Shown piece by piece: positions 52,740 to 64,000 of a stretch of 64,000 nucleotides of DNA. The notes below the pieces were generated by a model. The model ran no database searches, had not been told where the DNA came from, and worked only from the letters and a program-made list of their open reading frames with translations. Each line of letters begins with the position of its first letter. The stretch's first letter is position 1. A program made the translations under genes and the position numbers. Origin of the DNA: Microstegium vimineum (lineage: Eukaryota > Streptophyta > Magnoliopsida > Poales > Poaceae); assembly GCA_022036555.1 (NCBI GenBank), contig CM039137.1, positions 7,628,319 through 7,692,318 on the forward strand, given 5' to 3'.

Positions 52740-55700
52740 TTAATCGAATTCTAGAACCACCTTGCCAGGAACCAACTTTTTCTCCTTGGCCGCATGAGCT
52801 TCTTTTACATGGCTGATGGGAAAGGTCTTCTCCACAGGTATCTGTAATTTCCCAGCTCCAGATAGCCTTTGGATCTCATGAAGCCCTTCGGCATCAGCTC
52901 TCATGTATGTCCACCAATATTCTGAAATTATTTGGATAGAGACATCAGAACATCTTTTATAAAATGTGATATGTAGCGGTATCAAATAACCTACATAACC
53001 AAATTTCTTCTTTATAAGATATTGCATTCCTAAACTTCGTGCCGACTAGCAATACAGAGGAGCTTTATACAACATACATAAAAAAAATCATAAAATGCAT
53101 ATATAATTCCATATCCTGGCTTGTTTTTTTTTTCTTTTGAAATATCTAGAACCAACTGGTTCCGATCCGATGGAGCACCTACACCAATGGCCACTGCAGA
53201 TATTCTCCATGTCCAGTTGCTGGGTGCAAAACTTAAAAACTGACAGTTCGCTGCTATCAACTTTGTGTAAATTGAACCCATTATCCAGTAAAGTTTTGAT
53301 GCTTTGCTTACAACAAATATGTTATGAAAGGTTGCTTTCAAATACTACACTAGCCAGCAGTGTAGTAGTATTCTTTCTTGCAAGTACTTAGTATTTGTGA
53401 AAGAACTCCGCTAAAGTCCAGATAGGTTTGGTTAAGATACAGTGAACAATTTGGGGGATTAGACAATAATCTTATAGGCTTCTAGCAACAGCTTTGTGGT
53501 CATTTGGTGACCAACAGCAATGTGCCCATTCAGTAAAGTTGCGATCCTATACGGTTTAGGACCAGAAGAATTGATACACACATACAAACTAATGCATATA
53601 TCCAAATATACTGGGAACAGAAGCCTTTTACCTATTCCATGAGAATAACGATACTGCATCTGTTTCTTTAGTAAAGCGGCAGTAGCAGCAGGAAGCCCTA
53701 CCGCCAGTCCATATCTATCTGCTAGTGCAGCTGCTTCTCCCTATCACAATGCAGAACACTATGATAAGAAAAGATAGGTCAAAGACGAGAAGCACAAAAA
53801 GACCCAAAATGCAGATTGATCACCTGAAGGGTCATATAATGTCCACCTCTCCTAAGAACATTGATGCCAATTCTTTCAGTCTCAGGTACTCCTATGGTGT
53901 CTAAAACAGCATCAAACTTTCCTTTAACTGCTGCTTCAGTATCCTGTAAGGTAGGTTGTAAATAGAAGATAAACAAGATAGTACTCAAGGCAAGGGGAAT
54001 TTCTAGAGGGAGAGGGGGGATGCAACATAGAAATAAGCGAAGATTTAGGTGCCTTCTGTTACAGTTTTTTTAGTGGTGTTGGGAGGGGGGGGGGGGGGGG
54101 GGTCTTCAATTACAAGTTCGCTCCATATAGTGATGCAACTGAAGGCAGCGAAGAAAAGTAATGGATTCCAAGAGCATCCGTGGCATCCCCATAAAAGTGT
54201 ATATATACTGGATTTTCATCTTAATACAAGGAGAAGACTGGTGGACACCAGGAGCATCCCCTATAAGCTCAATGTCCTGGATTCTCATCTTAATACATGA
54301 GAAAAAATAGTTACGTTAGACCTAAGGGGGGAAAGCAGAAATAAGTGTCCATGGAATCTCGCAGATCTGCAAGTAAAATATTACAGGTTTGCCATGCAGA
54401 TGGGAGCATCAACAAAGAACGATAATGCAAAGCATCAAGCAGCTGTCTAGCCTCATAGAGCAAAGTGCCAAAAGAACTAACCAGAGTTTCCTTATACTCC
54501 ATGAAGAACAATATAGCTTCAGCAAATAAAGAATGCTACACATGCAGTGTATTGAGTATCATACAACTATCAAATGATCACCAATATAGAATACAACATT
54601 TTCTATACTTCTGTGAAGGTAGGCAAAGAATACCGCTCACATCTGCAGCAAGGGTTCACAAGACGACAACTGCAAACAAAGGTTAGATAGCTTGTGTATG
54701 CTGTTGCATCACAAACTAATCTCTCAAGATACAATTTTATTACTTTAAAAGTTTGTATAAGGACAAGAGCACCAAAGGCTACTGACCTCAGCAGTGTAAT
54801 CAATAGCTTGTTCAGCACCAGCTCCCATAACTCGCTCAATACTTTGGGTTCCACAGGTAGAAGAAACCCCACATCCAGCAGCCACCGCAAGTTGAACAGC
54901 AGCTAACCCAACTGCTCCTCCACCAATCACAAGAACTCTTTGTCTGTAATCATAATAAATGGCATTAAACTCAATAAACAAAAATGAATTCAATAAGCTT
55001 CCAATCAATCAATAGCCTTTTGCAGCTAATGACAAGCAAACATGTACGTAAGTGTATGCAGCTCACCTGACTAACAGATTGGTTTTCAGATAAACCACAG
55101 TAGTCAGTCAGGCATACAATAAAAGACAAAGAAAGAGAAGTGCATAGTACATCACTATGGTAAACCCAAAATTATGCAAATTTCAACAGTATAGAACACT
55201 AACTTTTTCCATATGTTCACTGCACAAGCACACTATGAGGACTCACATCATTATGGGAAAAAAAGGAAAGACCATGAAAACAGTCACAGGCCAAATATGC
55301 AACATAAAAAAAATAGAGTAACTGATTGTTTGCAAAATCAACTAAAGCAGCAGAAGCAACTGACTATCTGCCTATCAGATGGTGTATGTAATCAGACATA
55401 CCCTTCAGAAATTCGAGCCGTACCATGTAAAGCACGCCATGCAGTCAAAGCAGCAAACGGGATTGCACTAGCCTCCTGCGATATAACAGGCTCAGTTCAA
55501 TTACAGAAAATTTCCGTAAGTCGCAAGGTGCCTATCACATGCAAGTAAGATTAAAATTTAAAAACATCCGAGTCTTCAATCATGACAAAAACTAAAACAG
55601 GTGTGCTACTTTCCATTAATAAACAATGAACATGAATGACAATTTGAAACGTCCATTGCTCAGACCATAAGTCATGTGTCACCTTTAGCTCTATTGCCCT

Positions 55701-56831
55701 TTTTCAGCACAAAATCTGAAGTACATCCTTGGAATAAATCAAGAAGTATTGTGAGCAAGAGAAAAGAGAGTCTCCCAAGTTCAGATTAGGTAATAGTACC
55801 GTTCTTGGCCTACAGTACCATCCATAATAACAGATGGAAATTGATCCTAACATTATATTTCTAAATTAAAATGACTACTAACACGGAAATAGGAAATCAA
55901 TTTAATGACACCTACCACATGACTGAGTGTAGATGGTTTGAGAGTAAGCTCGTCCAATGACAGGATAGCGTAATCAGCATATGTCCCTCTGAGAGCAGTC
56001 GGATGCAACGAACCAAACACTTCTTGACCAATAGAAAATGACGATGCAGAAGTCCCTGTGGCTGCAACTTCACCGCTAATGTCCCGACCAATGATCAGCG
56101 GTAGGAGTGGCTTGAATATGGAGCGCCCATAGCCAGATCGCATCTAAACACAAGCAACAATTTAAGCATGCAGATCACAATGAAAAACAGACTAACATAA
56201 TCCTAAAAGAATTTTCATCACTCTAACTCTCTAATAACACAAAAGATTACAAATTCTGTATCTACCCAAATTTACTAAACCATCAATCTTTTTTCCTCAT
56301 TCATGTGCCTGGGTAGAACAATCTACCATGATATATTTCCCAATAAGTAGATAACACAACATTACTCTTTTGGGGATACAAAATTATGAAATATCGCCCT
56401 CTATTATAATGTGTGTTCTTTCAAAGGACAGCGTTCAATATTGTAGAGAGTAAATCACAGTACATAGTGAAACATTGCAAGATAATTCGTCACTCTATTT
56501 TTGCAGCTCCTAAACCAATCTGAATCCCCAAAATCCGAAAATTTTCATAAGATGCTTCCTTTTAAATTCAATGGAGGGAGGGGCGTGGGTCCAAAATGAG
56601 GGAGCTCACTCGCAGGTCCAGGGGGTTGATAGAGACAGCACGTGCGCGCACGAGCACCTCCCACGGCTTCAGATCGGGAACGGGCACGCCCTGCCTGACC
56701 TCCAGCACCTCCGGCCCACCGAAACGCGGCACCACCACGGCGCGGCAGCTCTTCTCCGCCCCCGCCGCCGCGGTGGACGCGGGCCGCGCCCCGGAGACCC
56801 GATGGCGGGCCCTCACCGCCCTCCACCACAT
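52740..56831 (-). CDS. RTN4IP1: RTN4IP1-like mitochondrial NAD(P)H oxidoreductase (zinc-free MDR family)
   Basis: Seven exons on the minus strand: 56831-56610, 56143-55916, 55475-55402, 54943-54787, 53943-53824, 53740-53632 and 52921-52740; phases agree and give 363 residues. The start at 56831 opens a presequence (MWWRAVRARHRVSGARPAST) of mitochondrial type. The medium-chain reductase N-domain follows: RAVVVPRFGGPEVLEV, ARAVSINPLDLR, PLIIGRDISGEV. The Rossmann site is RVLVIGGGAVGLAAVQLA, then FDAVLDTIG and RRGGHYMTLQ. The end is PISHVKEAHAAKEKKLVPGK, typical of quinone-reductase-like MDRs, which lack the catalytic zinc ligands. Human RTN4IP1 (OPA10) is a matrix NADPH oxidoreductase needed for coenzyme Q synthesis; the same role in plants is inference. 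Exon 1 is GC-rich and later exons are not, a common grass pattern. Confidence 0.92.
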
Positions 56832-57292
56832 CGCGCTGTAGCCTCGTCCCCACGGGACGCTAGCGGCTGCGCCTGCGACACGCGAACCGGGAGGCGGCAA
56901 TGGCTGGCTCGGCGACGCCTACCTTCGAGACCGGAGGCGGTGGAGAGTGTGAGGAGGGGTTGAGTATATCGGTTTATGTGACAATGACATGTGGGGACAG
57001 GGAGAGTGGGGCCTCAACGTGTCCTTGAGCGAGCAGACGTGGCTCGAGCAGGGTGCGACAGTACGAAGTGTCGCTGTGCGCGTCCAGCAGTGAGCGGACG
57101 AGATGGGAGCGATGTGTCCCGGTTCTCAGCCGTGTGGAGGTAAAGAGAGATCTCGTCCGTCCATTAACCCACAAACAGTCCATGGAATCGGTAGAGCACT
57201 AGAGCTGGGCCGTCTTGGTACAGCTCCATGAGCTGATGAGCAGCTCCGGCTTTGCCATGAGTACGGGTTCGATTGATTCTGATGTGTATCTG

Positions 57293-57805
57293 CTCCCTCC
57301 GTTTCAAATTATAAGACAATTTTGGAGAATCAAACTATTTTAACTTTGACCAAAGTTATATGTCAATATAATACTCCCTACATCCCAAATTGTAAGTCAT
57401 TACAAGAATTTTGGAGAGTCAAAGTTTAAAAGGTTTGACTAATTTTATATAATAGGATAATAACATATTTGATACCAACTAAGTATCATTAGATTCTTTA
57501 TTAGTTATATTTTCATACTATAGCTATTTGATGTCATAATCTTTATGTTTCTCTCTATAATCTTTAGTCAAACTTAAAATGTTTTGACTCTCCAAGATTC
57601 TTGGAATGACTTACAATTTGAAATGGAGGAAGTAACATTTAAGATGTCTACTAAGTATTATTAGATTCGTTATCAATTATATTTTTATAATATGTCTATT
57701 TAATATCATGAATCTTTACAATTTTCTCTATAATTATTGGTCAAACTTGAGATGCTTTGACTCTTTAAGATTCTTGGAATGTCTTATAATTTGGGACGGA
57801 GAGAG
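57293..57805. mobile_element. Stowaway MITE (outer copy) with a second Stowaway inserted
   Basis: The outer copy starts CTCCCTCCGTTTCAAATTAT and ends AATTTGGGACGGAGAGAG before TA. Without the inner 259-bp copy and its TA it is about 252 bp. Internal text on the two sides of the inner copy fits the family consensus. Confidence 0.75.
57374..57632. mobile_element. Stowaway MITE (inner copy)
   Basis: It starts CTCCCTACATCCCAAATTGT and ends CAATTTGAAATGGAGGAAG, with TA on both sides (57372-57373 and 57633-57634). Its terminal repeats extend well beyond 30 bases (AAGTCATTACAAGAATTTTG against the reverse of AAGATTCTTGGAATGACTT). It sits inside the outer copy. Confidence 0.85.
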
Positions 57806-58330
57806 TACAATTTAGACATGTGTATTGTGATTTGTATATATTGGTTGTCTACGGAAGATCTTATACAATCTTGTTCAATGCTCAAAACACGCTAAACACA
57901 GCATTGGCTCGTACAATAAGTTTTATTTTATTAGACATTGCATATTTATATAAGCCAATGGAAAATATATTCACGTTCTGAGACCTCTAATAAAATGGAA
58001 TAGAGAAGGTGATTATATATGTAATAAAATGTAAACAAATAGACAAAATTGTATATCCTACATGGCATGTGTCGCATGCCTATGCATGACAACCAAACAT
58101 GAAGGCATTGTGTTTATGGTAGTTTAGATTGTGCTACATAAATTCTAGTGCACAAGTTAACGGGAAGGGGGGCAAAGATGAGGTGGGATATCTTTATCTT
58201 ATCCTAGTGTTTGGTTTAGGAACACCAAGAACAAGGACCTAGTCATCCCTAGGAGGAAATGTTCCCTCAAATTCCACGATAACCCCATTCCTAGAAATCG
58301 GATGGACACTTCATCTCCTTCCGACATTGT

Positions 58331-61300
58331 TGTGACAGAACCTCTTAAGATAGGGTCCACTTGTCAGGATTAACCAACTTAATCTCCAACAGATGATTCA
58401 AATCTTAATTAGCCCATCAGGTGTCGCCACTTTGCAGCGGGTCATCCACCTCTTTCCGAACAGGATCAACCTTATCACAATCATGACAGAAGTAATACGA
58501 AATTTTTATATTACATCAAAGTAGCGGAAAATTAAAGTCGTATTACAAACCATAAGTTTTGAAACATAACTTAGTGTCATACGGTACGGTTACATCAAGT
58601 TGCTGATAGTGAAAGAACAGATAACCGAGTTACTCTTGCCCAAGAGTCAAGCAAAGACAGGTCATTCTTCATCTTCATCTACACTGACCACAGTCATGCA
58701 GCAAGGAGCCACACACACCGGGTTGCTATCCTCATCTGCAACAGGGGTTAACAAACCCTGAGTACGGGAGTACTCCACAAGACTTATCCGACAAAGAAAA
58801 ATATTTGGTGGACAAAGCAGTATGCAAGTTATAGGATTCAAGGTGGGGTTTGCAAGAATCAAGTATTTTGCATAAATGAGCATTTATAAAAAGAATTGAA
58901 ATCATTTATGTTATCCATAAGATTACTCAAGTACCGACCTGGAGGTATGATCGATAACAAGGTAATAACCATCCACGAAGGGATCCAACAAGTATCCAGT
59001 TTAAGTGTATTACTACGAAGAAGAAAACAGGGTCATGTTTCCATATCCGAGGAACACAACGATTCGAACCGGTTTATCCCAGCTGGGGCTTCCCTATCAC
59101 ACGACATATACAGCCGCTTAAAGCACGCATATGACTACCTTTCCCTGGATCCTCTCGCCAAGACCGGGGTTCCGCCACCCGAGAGCACAGTACACCTCCA
59201 TCCAGTTCGCTAACTTGGAGGGTACACACTACTCTCGCCATCTCTCCACTCCCAGTGCGGGTTAACCGTTCTTCAAGCGAGAATAGCCAGAGTCCAGCTT
59301 CCCGGAGTATGTGATAAGTACTCCAAAGTCACAACCCTAGTCATGCATCATCGGACGGTTCCTAATCGACACAGGCGGAAAGAACCCGCTCACCAGATAT
59401 CCATATCTGGTGGCTCCCCAACACCGAGTCCGTCCGGTCTCAGATTATTACTCCCATCAAGAGGACATAGCCATTTGCCGCAGCAATCCGCTATTCATCT
59501 CGAAAACAGAGCCATTGCCGAAGCAATCAGGTTACACCTAATCTCGCAGATGACAGGAAATCATCTGACTCTATCGGTCTAAGCATTGCTAAGCAGCATA
59601 AAGCAAAAAACGTATTTTTAAAACGGTATCAAGGTACTGGAATAAATAATTCAAGGTAAGGCTATGCATCAAGTAGAAATTTGATTGAATACCGTAATGC
59701 AATAGTATAACATAAGTGTATTTAAAACAAACATTTTAAATACAAGGAAGTGTTTGAATGCACCGGGGCTTGCCTTGGTTGGAGGGATAAACGAACTCGG
59801 GCTCAGATTCAAGAGAGAAAACCCCTTCACTGGAGGTATCCAACCCAACCAACGAACAATCTACACAATAAATGACATGTTTAAGATGATGCTTGAATAG
59901 TAAACATGATGCTTAACACAAACAAGCATGCTATCGAGAGAAAACTAAAACAGATTACCCTAAAAGAACTGAGCAAACAACATTACATCGAGCATGTCCA
60001 ACTTGTGTTTGTCACTGGACAAATGACCATATGTACCAATTAATCCAAAATCACTCAAAGCCTAAAGTTATTAGGGTTTCTAAACATGTTATAACTAAGC
60101 AGGGCATGTTACAGAACTAAAAACAGGAAACAGGAAGAACTCTACTCAAGACCCTCGAACGGTTGAGGCTCGACCATCAGCGGCACAGAGGCTCGAGCGG
60201 TGGCGTCGAGAACCACAAAACACGGTGGCGAGTCGCCGGCGGTGACCAACCCGAACGGCTGACCCTCGAACTTGCTTCGGCTTGCCGAGCCGAACCCAAC
60301 GAAGTAGGCCACGACTCAAACAAACCTTCAGAGACACCTCATCGAGGGTGTTGATGATTTGTCGGGGCTCGACTGATCGCACACCATCGAGAACAGACCT
60401 CGATCGAAGAACCACCCTCGATCGCTGACGAGAGACCTCGATCGAAAGAAAAGGCCTCGACTGAAGAAGCTAGACCTCGATCAGAGACACAAGGCCTCGA
60501 TCGACGCAACTGGGCCTCGACCGACCCTCGACCAAGAGGCTAGGCCTCGATTGAAACAACCAACAACTCCAGCAAGCTAAGCGGACTCCAAACAACGCGA
60601 AGCGCAAGCCAAGCGAACACAGAGCTACAAGCAACACCCTCGACGACAGCACTGGCGGTCGACGGAGAAACTGCTCGACGCGCGCTGAAGAGAACACGCA
60701 TGCGCTCGAGGGCAACTACCCCTCGAGACTGACTCAGGACGGCTAGGCGAAGCTAGCGCAAAACTCAGATCTCGAAAAGATCAACTACAACGACAAGGCA
60801 ACGGACACACCGCCGCGACGAACAAGCACAGCGGCGGCGCTCGAGGACAGAGCGCTAAGGCTCGATACAAGGACAAACGAGTACAGCGAAGAGGTTGAGG
60901 AGCTCACCCTGGTCACGGAGCGTTAGCAAGCGTGGCCGAAGATGAAGCAGAGACGACCGTCGATGGAGAACGTGCCGGCGGAGACGAAGAACTGCGCGGC
61001 ACGAAGATGTTCCCGGAGCTGTGGTCCACCATTTGCAAACGGAGAACCAGACAAGACTCAGAGATGAACAAGGAACAAGAAACATAAGACAACAAGACAA
61101 TGCGGCTCCTGCGCAGCCCGATCGAAGACTGACCAGAGCGGCGGCGGTTGTGTCGGAGCTGAGGAAGACAGATCCGCGTTGGACGAATGCGGGCTCGATG
61201 ACTTCAACCAACTTACCCCGAAGATGCGCAAGGTCAAGGCGAAGGCAATGACGAAAGATTGAGTGATTGGCAGCAGCTAACGAGCTCGGACGAGTTCGTC

Positions 61301-61936
61301 AACGATGGAGGTGAAGCGCTCGGCGGAACAGAACGGAGCAGAGCGAAGCGAAGTGTGGAGCAGTGGCGTGGAAAGGAAAGCAGAGAGAACGGCGTCCCGC
61401 TTTTAAAGACGGCAACGGGCCCCGCAAGATCGCCACGTACCCACGACAAGACGGGAGTCCATGGACAGGCGTTGCGCGGCTGGCGACATGTGTCGGCCAG
61501 GAGCGACGTCGAGATCGACCCGCCATGCAGCTGCTCGAGGAAAAGACAGAACTGACTCTGCTGCTCTTTTGCAAAAATGCACAAGCTTTCAGGGGTTTTC
61601 AGGGAAAACTTTGAACACGAAAGATGTTCAAAATTTTGATATCTACAACTTTGCTTAAACAACCACAAGCAAAAACTTTATAGATTTGAAAATCATGTTT
61701 AGGGTTTAATCCACCCCCTCGGAGAAAAGGTTTTGGATTCAAATTTTAAATTTTGCGACTTTGAAAAGATGATCAGCATACAAACAATTGATCAAACACA
61801 AATAAGTAAACTCATTTTAGTTCAATGCATATCCAGGTTTTCAAACAAATGAATGATGCTTAATGCATATGATGACATGATTAAATTTTAATTAAGAGAT
61901 TAACAAGATTAACAAGATTAACACCCGGGTGTTACA
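58331..61936 (-). mobile_element. Solo LTR of a large gypsy-type element, 3,606 bp
   Basis: The segment is TG...CA (TGTGACAGAA to GGGTGTTACA on the plus strand; TGTAACACCC to TTCTGTCACA on the minus strand). It is flanked by the 5-bp duplication ATTGT at 58326-58330 and 61937-61941. No second LTR, PBS, polypurine tract or coding domain is inside, so it is a solo LTR left by recombination. A length near 3.6 kb and the TGTAACACCC start recall Del/Tekay chromovirus LTRs; that class is inference. The region 60120-61600 is GC-rich and contains a minisatellite of CCTCGATCGA-type units. Confidence 0.8.
60370..60560. repeat. CTCGATCGA minisatellite in the solo LTR
   Basis: Short units of about 25-30 bases built on GACCTCGATCGAAGAA or GGCCTCGATCGA recur about nine times between 60390 and 60560 with changing spacing. 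They lie in the GC-rich middle of the LTR. No ORF is supported. Confidence 0.65.
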
Positions 61937-61941
61937 ATTGT

Positions 61942-64000
61942 TGTCTTTCGTTTCCACGTGTAAGGGCGAGTGAACCTAGATGGAGCCCGTGGGTGCTCAA
62001 CCCAGACTTCGATGGGTGTGCAACAGAGGCACATAGTTCGGCAAGTCGTAGCATGGTCCTCGCCTGCTTCGAGTTGATGTGGATGGGCGGGTTAGAGCAG
62101 GTGGCAGAGGTAGTTTGGTGGTGGAGAAGCGGCCAGTGGGGATGAGAGAAAAAGAAGAACATGACTGACATTGATGTTTATGTCCCACTTAACACTTGTC
62201 TAACAAATCCCAAACAACTTTGCTCCCCTTCTCTCTTTGTTCCACATGCCAGACAAGAAACACAAAGTGTTTTGTCCCTTCAACCAAACACAAACTTAGG
62301 ACGATCCTATCCTAGAAAACTAGAACAGATCCATCTTATTCCTTCACATCTCCAAACCAAATTCAATTTAAGTGTTAGGATGTATTTGGTTGAGCTATGC
62401 ATTTTGGAAAAGTAGTCGTGAGGTGCGGGCTATGAAAAAATTATAGGATGTGAGTTGTAAGAACGCAAAAAACCATTTGGTGGAACTTCTATAATGACCC
62501 TATTCGTCAACACTATTTCAGCAGTACTTTACAGTGAACAAATAGTGTTTTTCTCTCATAACAAATCATCATAAGCATTTAACATAAGCCAGATTTCAGC
62601 GAAACGAATAACATCATGGCTTTTGGGAAACACTTTACGAGCGGACCCCACATGTCATTAACAGGCCACCCTACTCAACTCTCTCCATCTCACACTAAGG
62701 AGCGGGGAACCCACTCGTCATTATCTTTTTCGATAAGAGCTAGTGGTAAGGATTTTCTTCTACTTCGTCAGCATATTCTTCTACCTCATCGGTGGTCAGG
62801 GCCTCGCTGGTGGCGATGGAGCTCTCACTCCCGCAACCACCCCACAGTGGATCATGTGCACAACGACAAAGGGAGCTCACCCTAGTGCTCCCACTCGCAA
62901 TAGATCTCGCGTGCGCGGTGGTGGGGAGCGCGCTTGCGCCCCTTTTGCATGTGTGAGGCTGGTGGAAGACCTTCCTAAACACTGAGCTTCCCAGGTTTAC
63001 GACAAAGGGGGCCTCCTGACACTAGAGAGGATGTGCCACCGGTCACCAACTGCGTCGAACCAACCGAATTCATTGGGGGATACTCAAGAAGTTTGCCGGG
63101 GATAAAGCTCGAGCTCGATGCAGATGGATGTAGATGGAGAAAATGTATTGAGAGGAGGAAAGAACGGAAGCGGTATGCTTCATAACAAGTGGCGATGGGT
63201 AATTTCTTCAAACTCGTGGAAGACGGAAGCATGAGAAAGCACCTCGTTACCTACTGCCAGAAATCAACTAACTGAAACCTATAGCTCTTTAGCCGTTTGG
63301 TTGAATTTTGGCTTTTGGAAAGCAAAAGCACTCCCCCAAATGCCCAACCAAAAGGACTCTTAGTTCACGTTTTTTTCTCCTTCTAAAAAGGCCCTGGCTT
63401 AGGCTCCTCATGTGGAGCAACTTCTCTAGGGGAGTTGAAGTCGTTGTGAAAAACATTGGCTAAAAGGGTTGTAGTGATATAATTGTAATAACTTGTGTCA
63501 AGTTAATGAGAAGGATATTGAAGAAGCCATGTTTTGTGGCTTTGTCTCCTTAGCACAAAAATGGCCATCTCATTCGAACTTCTTGAAAGAAGCAATTTTT
63601 AAGATGATCATTTGGCACAACCCTACAATGAGAGCTGCAAGAGATTAGAGTTGGTACCATGCCAAATTGGGGGTGGCGGGAAATGATAGTGTAGAAAATG
63701 GCTTGAGTAGTGAAGCCATAAAGAAGCCAGGGTTGTTTTATAGTACGAGTATGTTTGGCAGAGTTTAGGTTCTTGAAAAATATAGCTTTATTTTGAAGAA
63801 GCCACAAAATCTAGCCCCTCCCAAAGTATAATGATTCCAGTTGCTTTGTAAGTTCATATATGAGTCGGAGCCCCTCGTGGAGCCATAGTACCAAATGGGC
63901 TCTAAGGAAGAAGGACCTGATACCACATGAAAAAATTGGTTACCTCTTTGTACTTTTTTCCTTACTTGATTTAATCTTACTTAATTGCAATTTTCTTGTG
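61942..64000. other. Intergenic DNA to the window end
   Basis: No gene is supported. A member of the ~120-bp MITE family lies at 62496-62612. A short MITE-like segment at about 63291-63360 starts AGCCGTTTGGTTGAATTTTG and ends CCCAACCAAAAGGACTC in inverted form. Open stretches at 62616-62985 and 62975-63232 give no recognisable protein. Confidence 0.5.
62496..62612. mobile_element. MITE-like copy of the ~120-bp GTTCG family
   Basis: It starts GACCCTATTCGTCAACAC and ends TTCAGCGAAACGAATA, with GTGTTTTTCTCTCATAAC inside. Ends and core match the copies at 482, 27194, 45580 and 45845. Confidence 0.55.

Larger units (their letters stand above)
56832..58325. other. Intergenic region with nested Stowaway MITEs
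   Basis: 56832-57200 is probably the promoter and leader of the RTN4IP1-like gene. Nested Stowaway elements occupy 57293-57805. The rest is AT-rich with no supported gene. The final ATTGT (58326-58330) is a target duplication for the solo LTR. Confidence 0.55.

Noticed and set aside
56545..56853. An alternative frame for RTN4IP1 exon 1
   Set aside because: It lacks an ATG and does not give the conserved VVVPRFGGPEVLEV reductase sequence.

Overview
The window is nuclear DNA from a grass, most likely a PACMAD grass such as an Andropogoneae. Evidence: GC-rich, intron-bearing plant genes separated by AT-rich DNA packed with grass-type Stowaway and Tourist MITEs, a Tat-lineage Ty3/gypsy element, a Helitron, a CACTA element and a large solo LTR. 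No bacterial, organellar, rRNA, tRNA or CRISPR features were seen.

Layout. 1-1760: intergenic DNA with two small MITE-like elements. 1761-17744: one nearly complete Tat-type gypsy retrotransposon on the minus strand, with ~1.24-kb LTRs, a 5-bp CTAAT duplication, and a gag-pol reading frame broken by stops and shifts. On the plus strand, tail-to-tail with pol, it carries its own six-exon antisense gene. 18608-19223: Tourist-like element. 19835-22301: NFD6-like mitochondrial protein gene (minus). 22900-23690: duplicated coding relic. 24091-24984: E6-like secreted protein gene (minus). 29274-32855: a Stowaway MITE split by a 3.3-kb Helitron, which itself contains a Tourist-like MITE. 35718-40895: ETTIN/ARF3-type auxin response factor (plus) with upstream ORFs and two tasiR-ARF sites. 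41832-43032: ZRP4-type O-methyltransferase, frameshifted (minus). 44702-45341: CACTA element carrying a promoter-like insert. 47518-48847: plastid-type UVR + SnoaL/NTF2-like protein (plus). 49929-51834: OPA3-like (plus). 52740-56831: RTN4IP1-like mitochondrial oxidoreductase (minus). 57293-57805: Stowaway within Stowaway. 58331-61936: solo LTR with ATTGT duplication. The remainder is intergenic.

How the genes relate. The host genes do not form a cluster with a shared pathway. Three encode probable mitochondrial proteins (NFD6-like, OPA3-like, RTN4IP1-like), and the last two are neighbours placed tail-to-tail. The most regulated-looking gene is the ARF: several uORFs in its leader, two tasiR-ARF complementary sites in its last exon, and inside intron 8 a sequence equal to the tasiR-ARF itself, perfectly complementary over 24 and 23 nt to those two sites. 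I consider that intronic antisense motif the most unusual signal in the window. All exon boundaries were read by hand from splice consensus, phase and protein-family similarity; no alignment or expression data were available.
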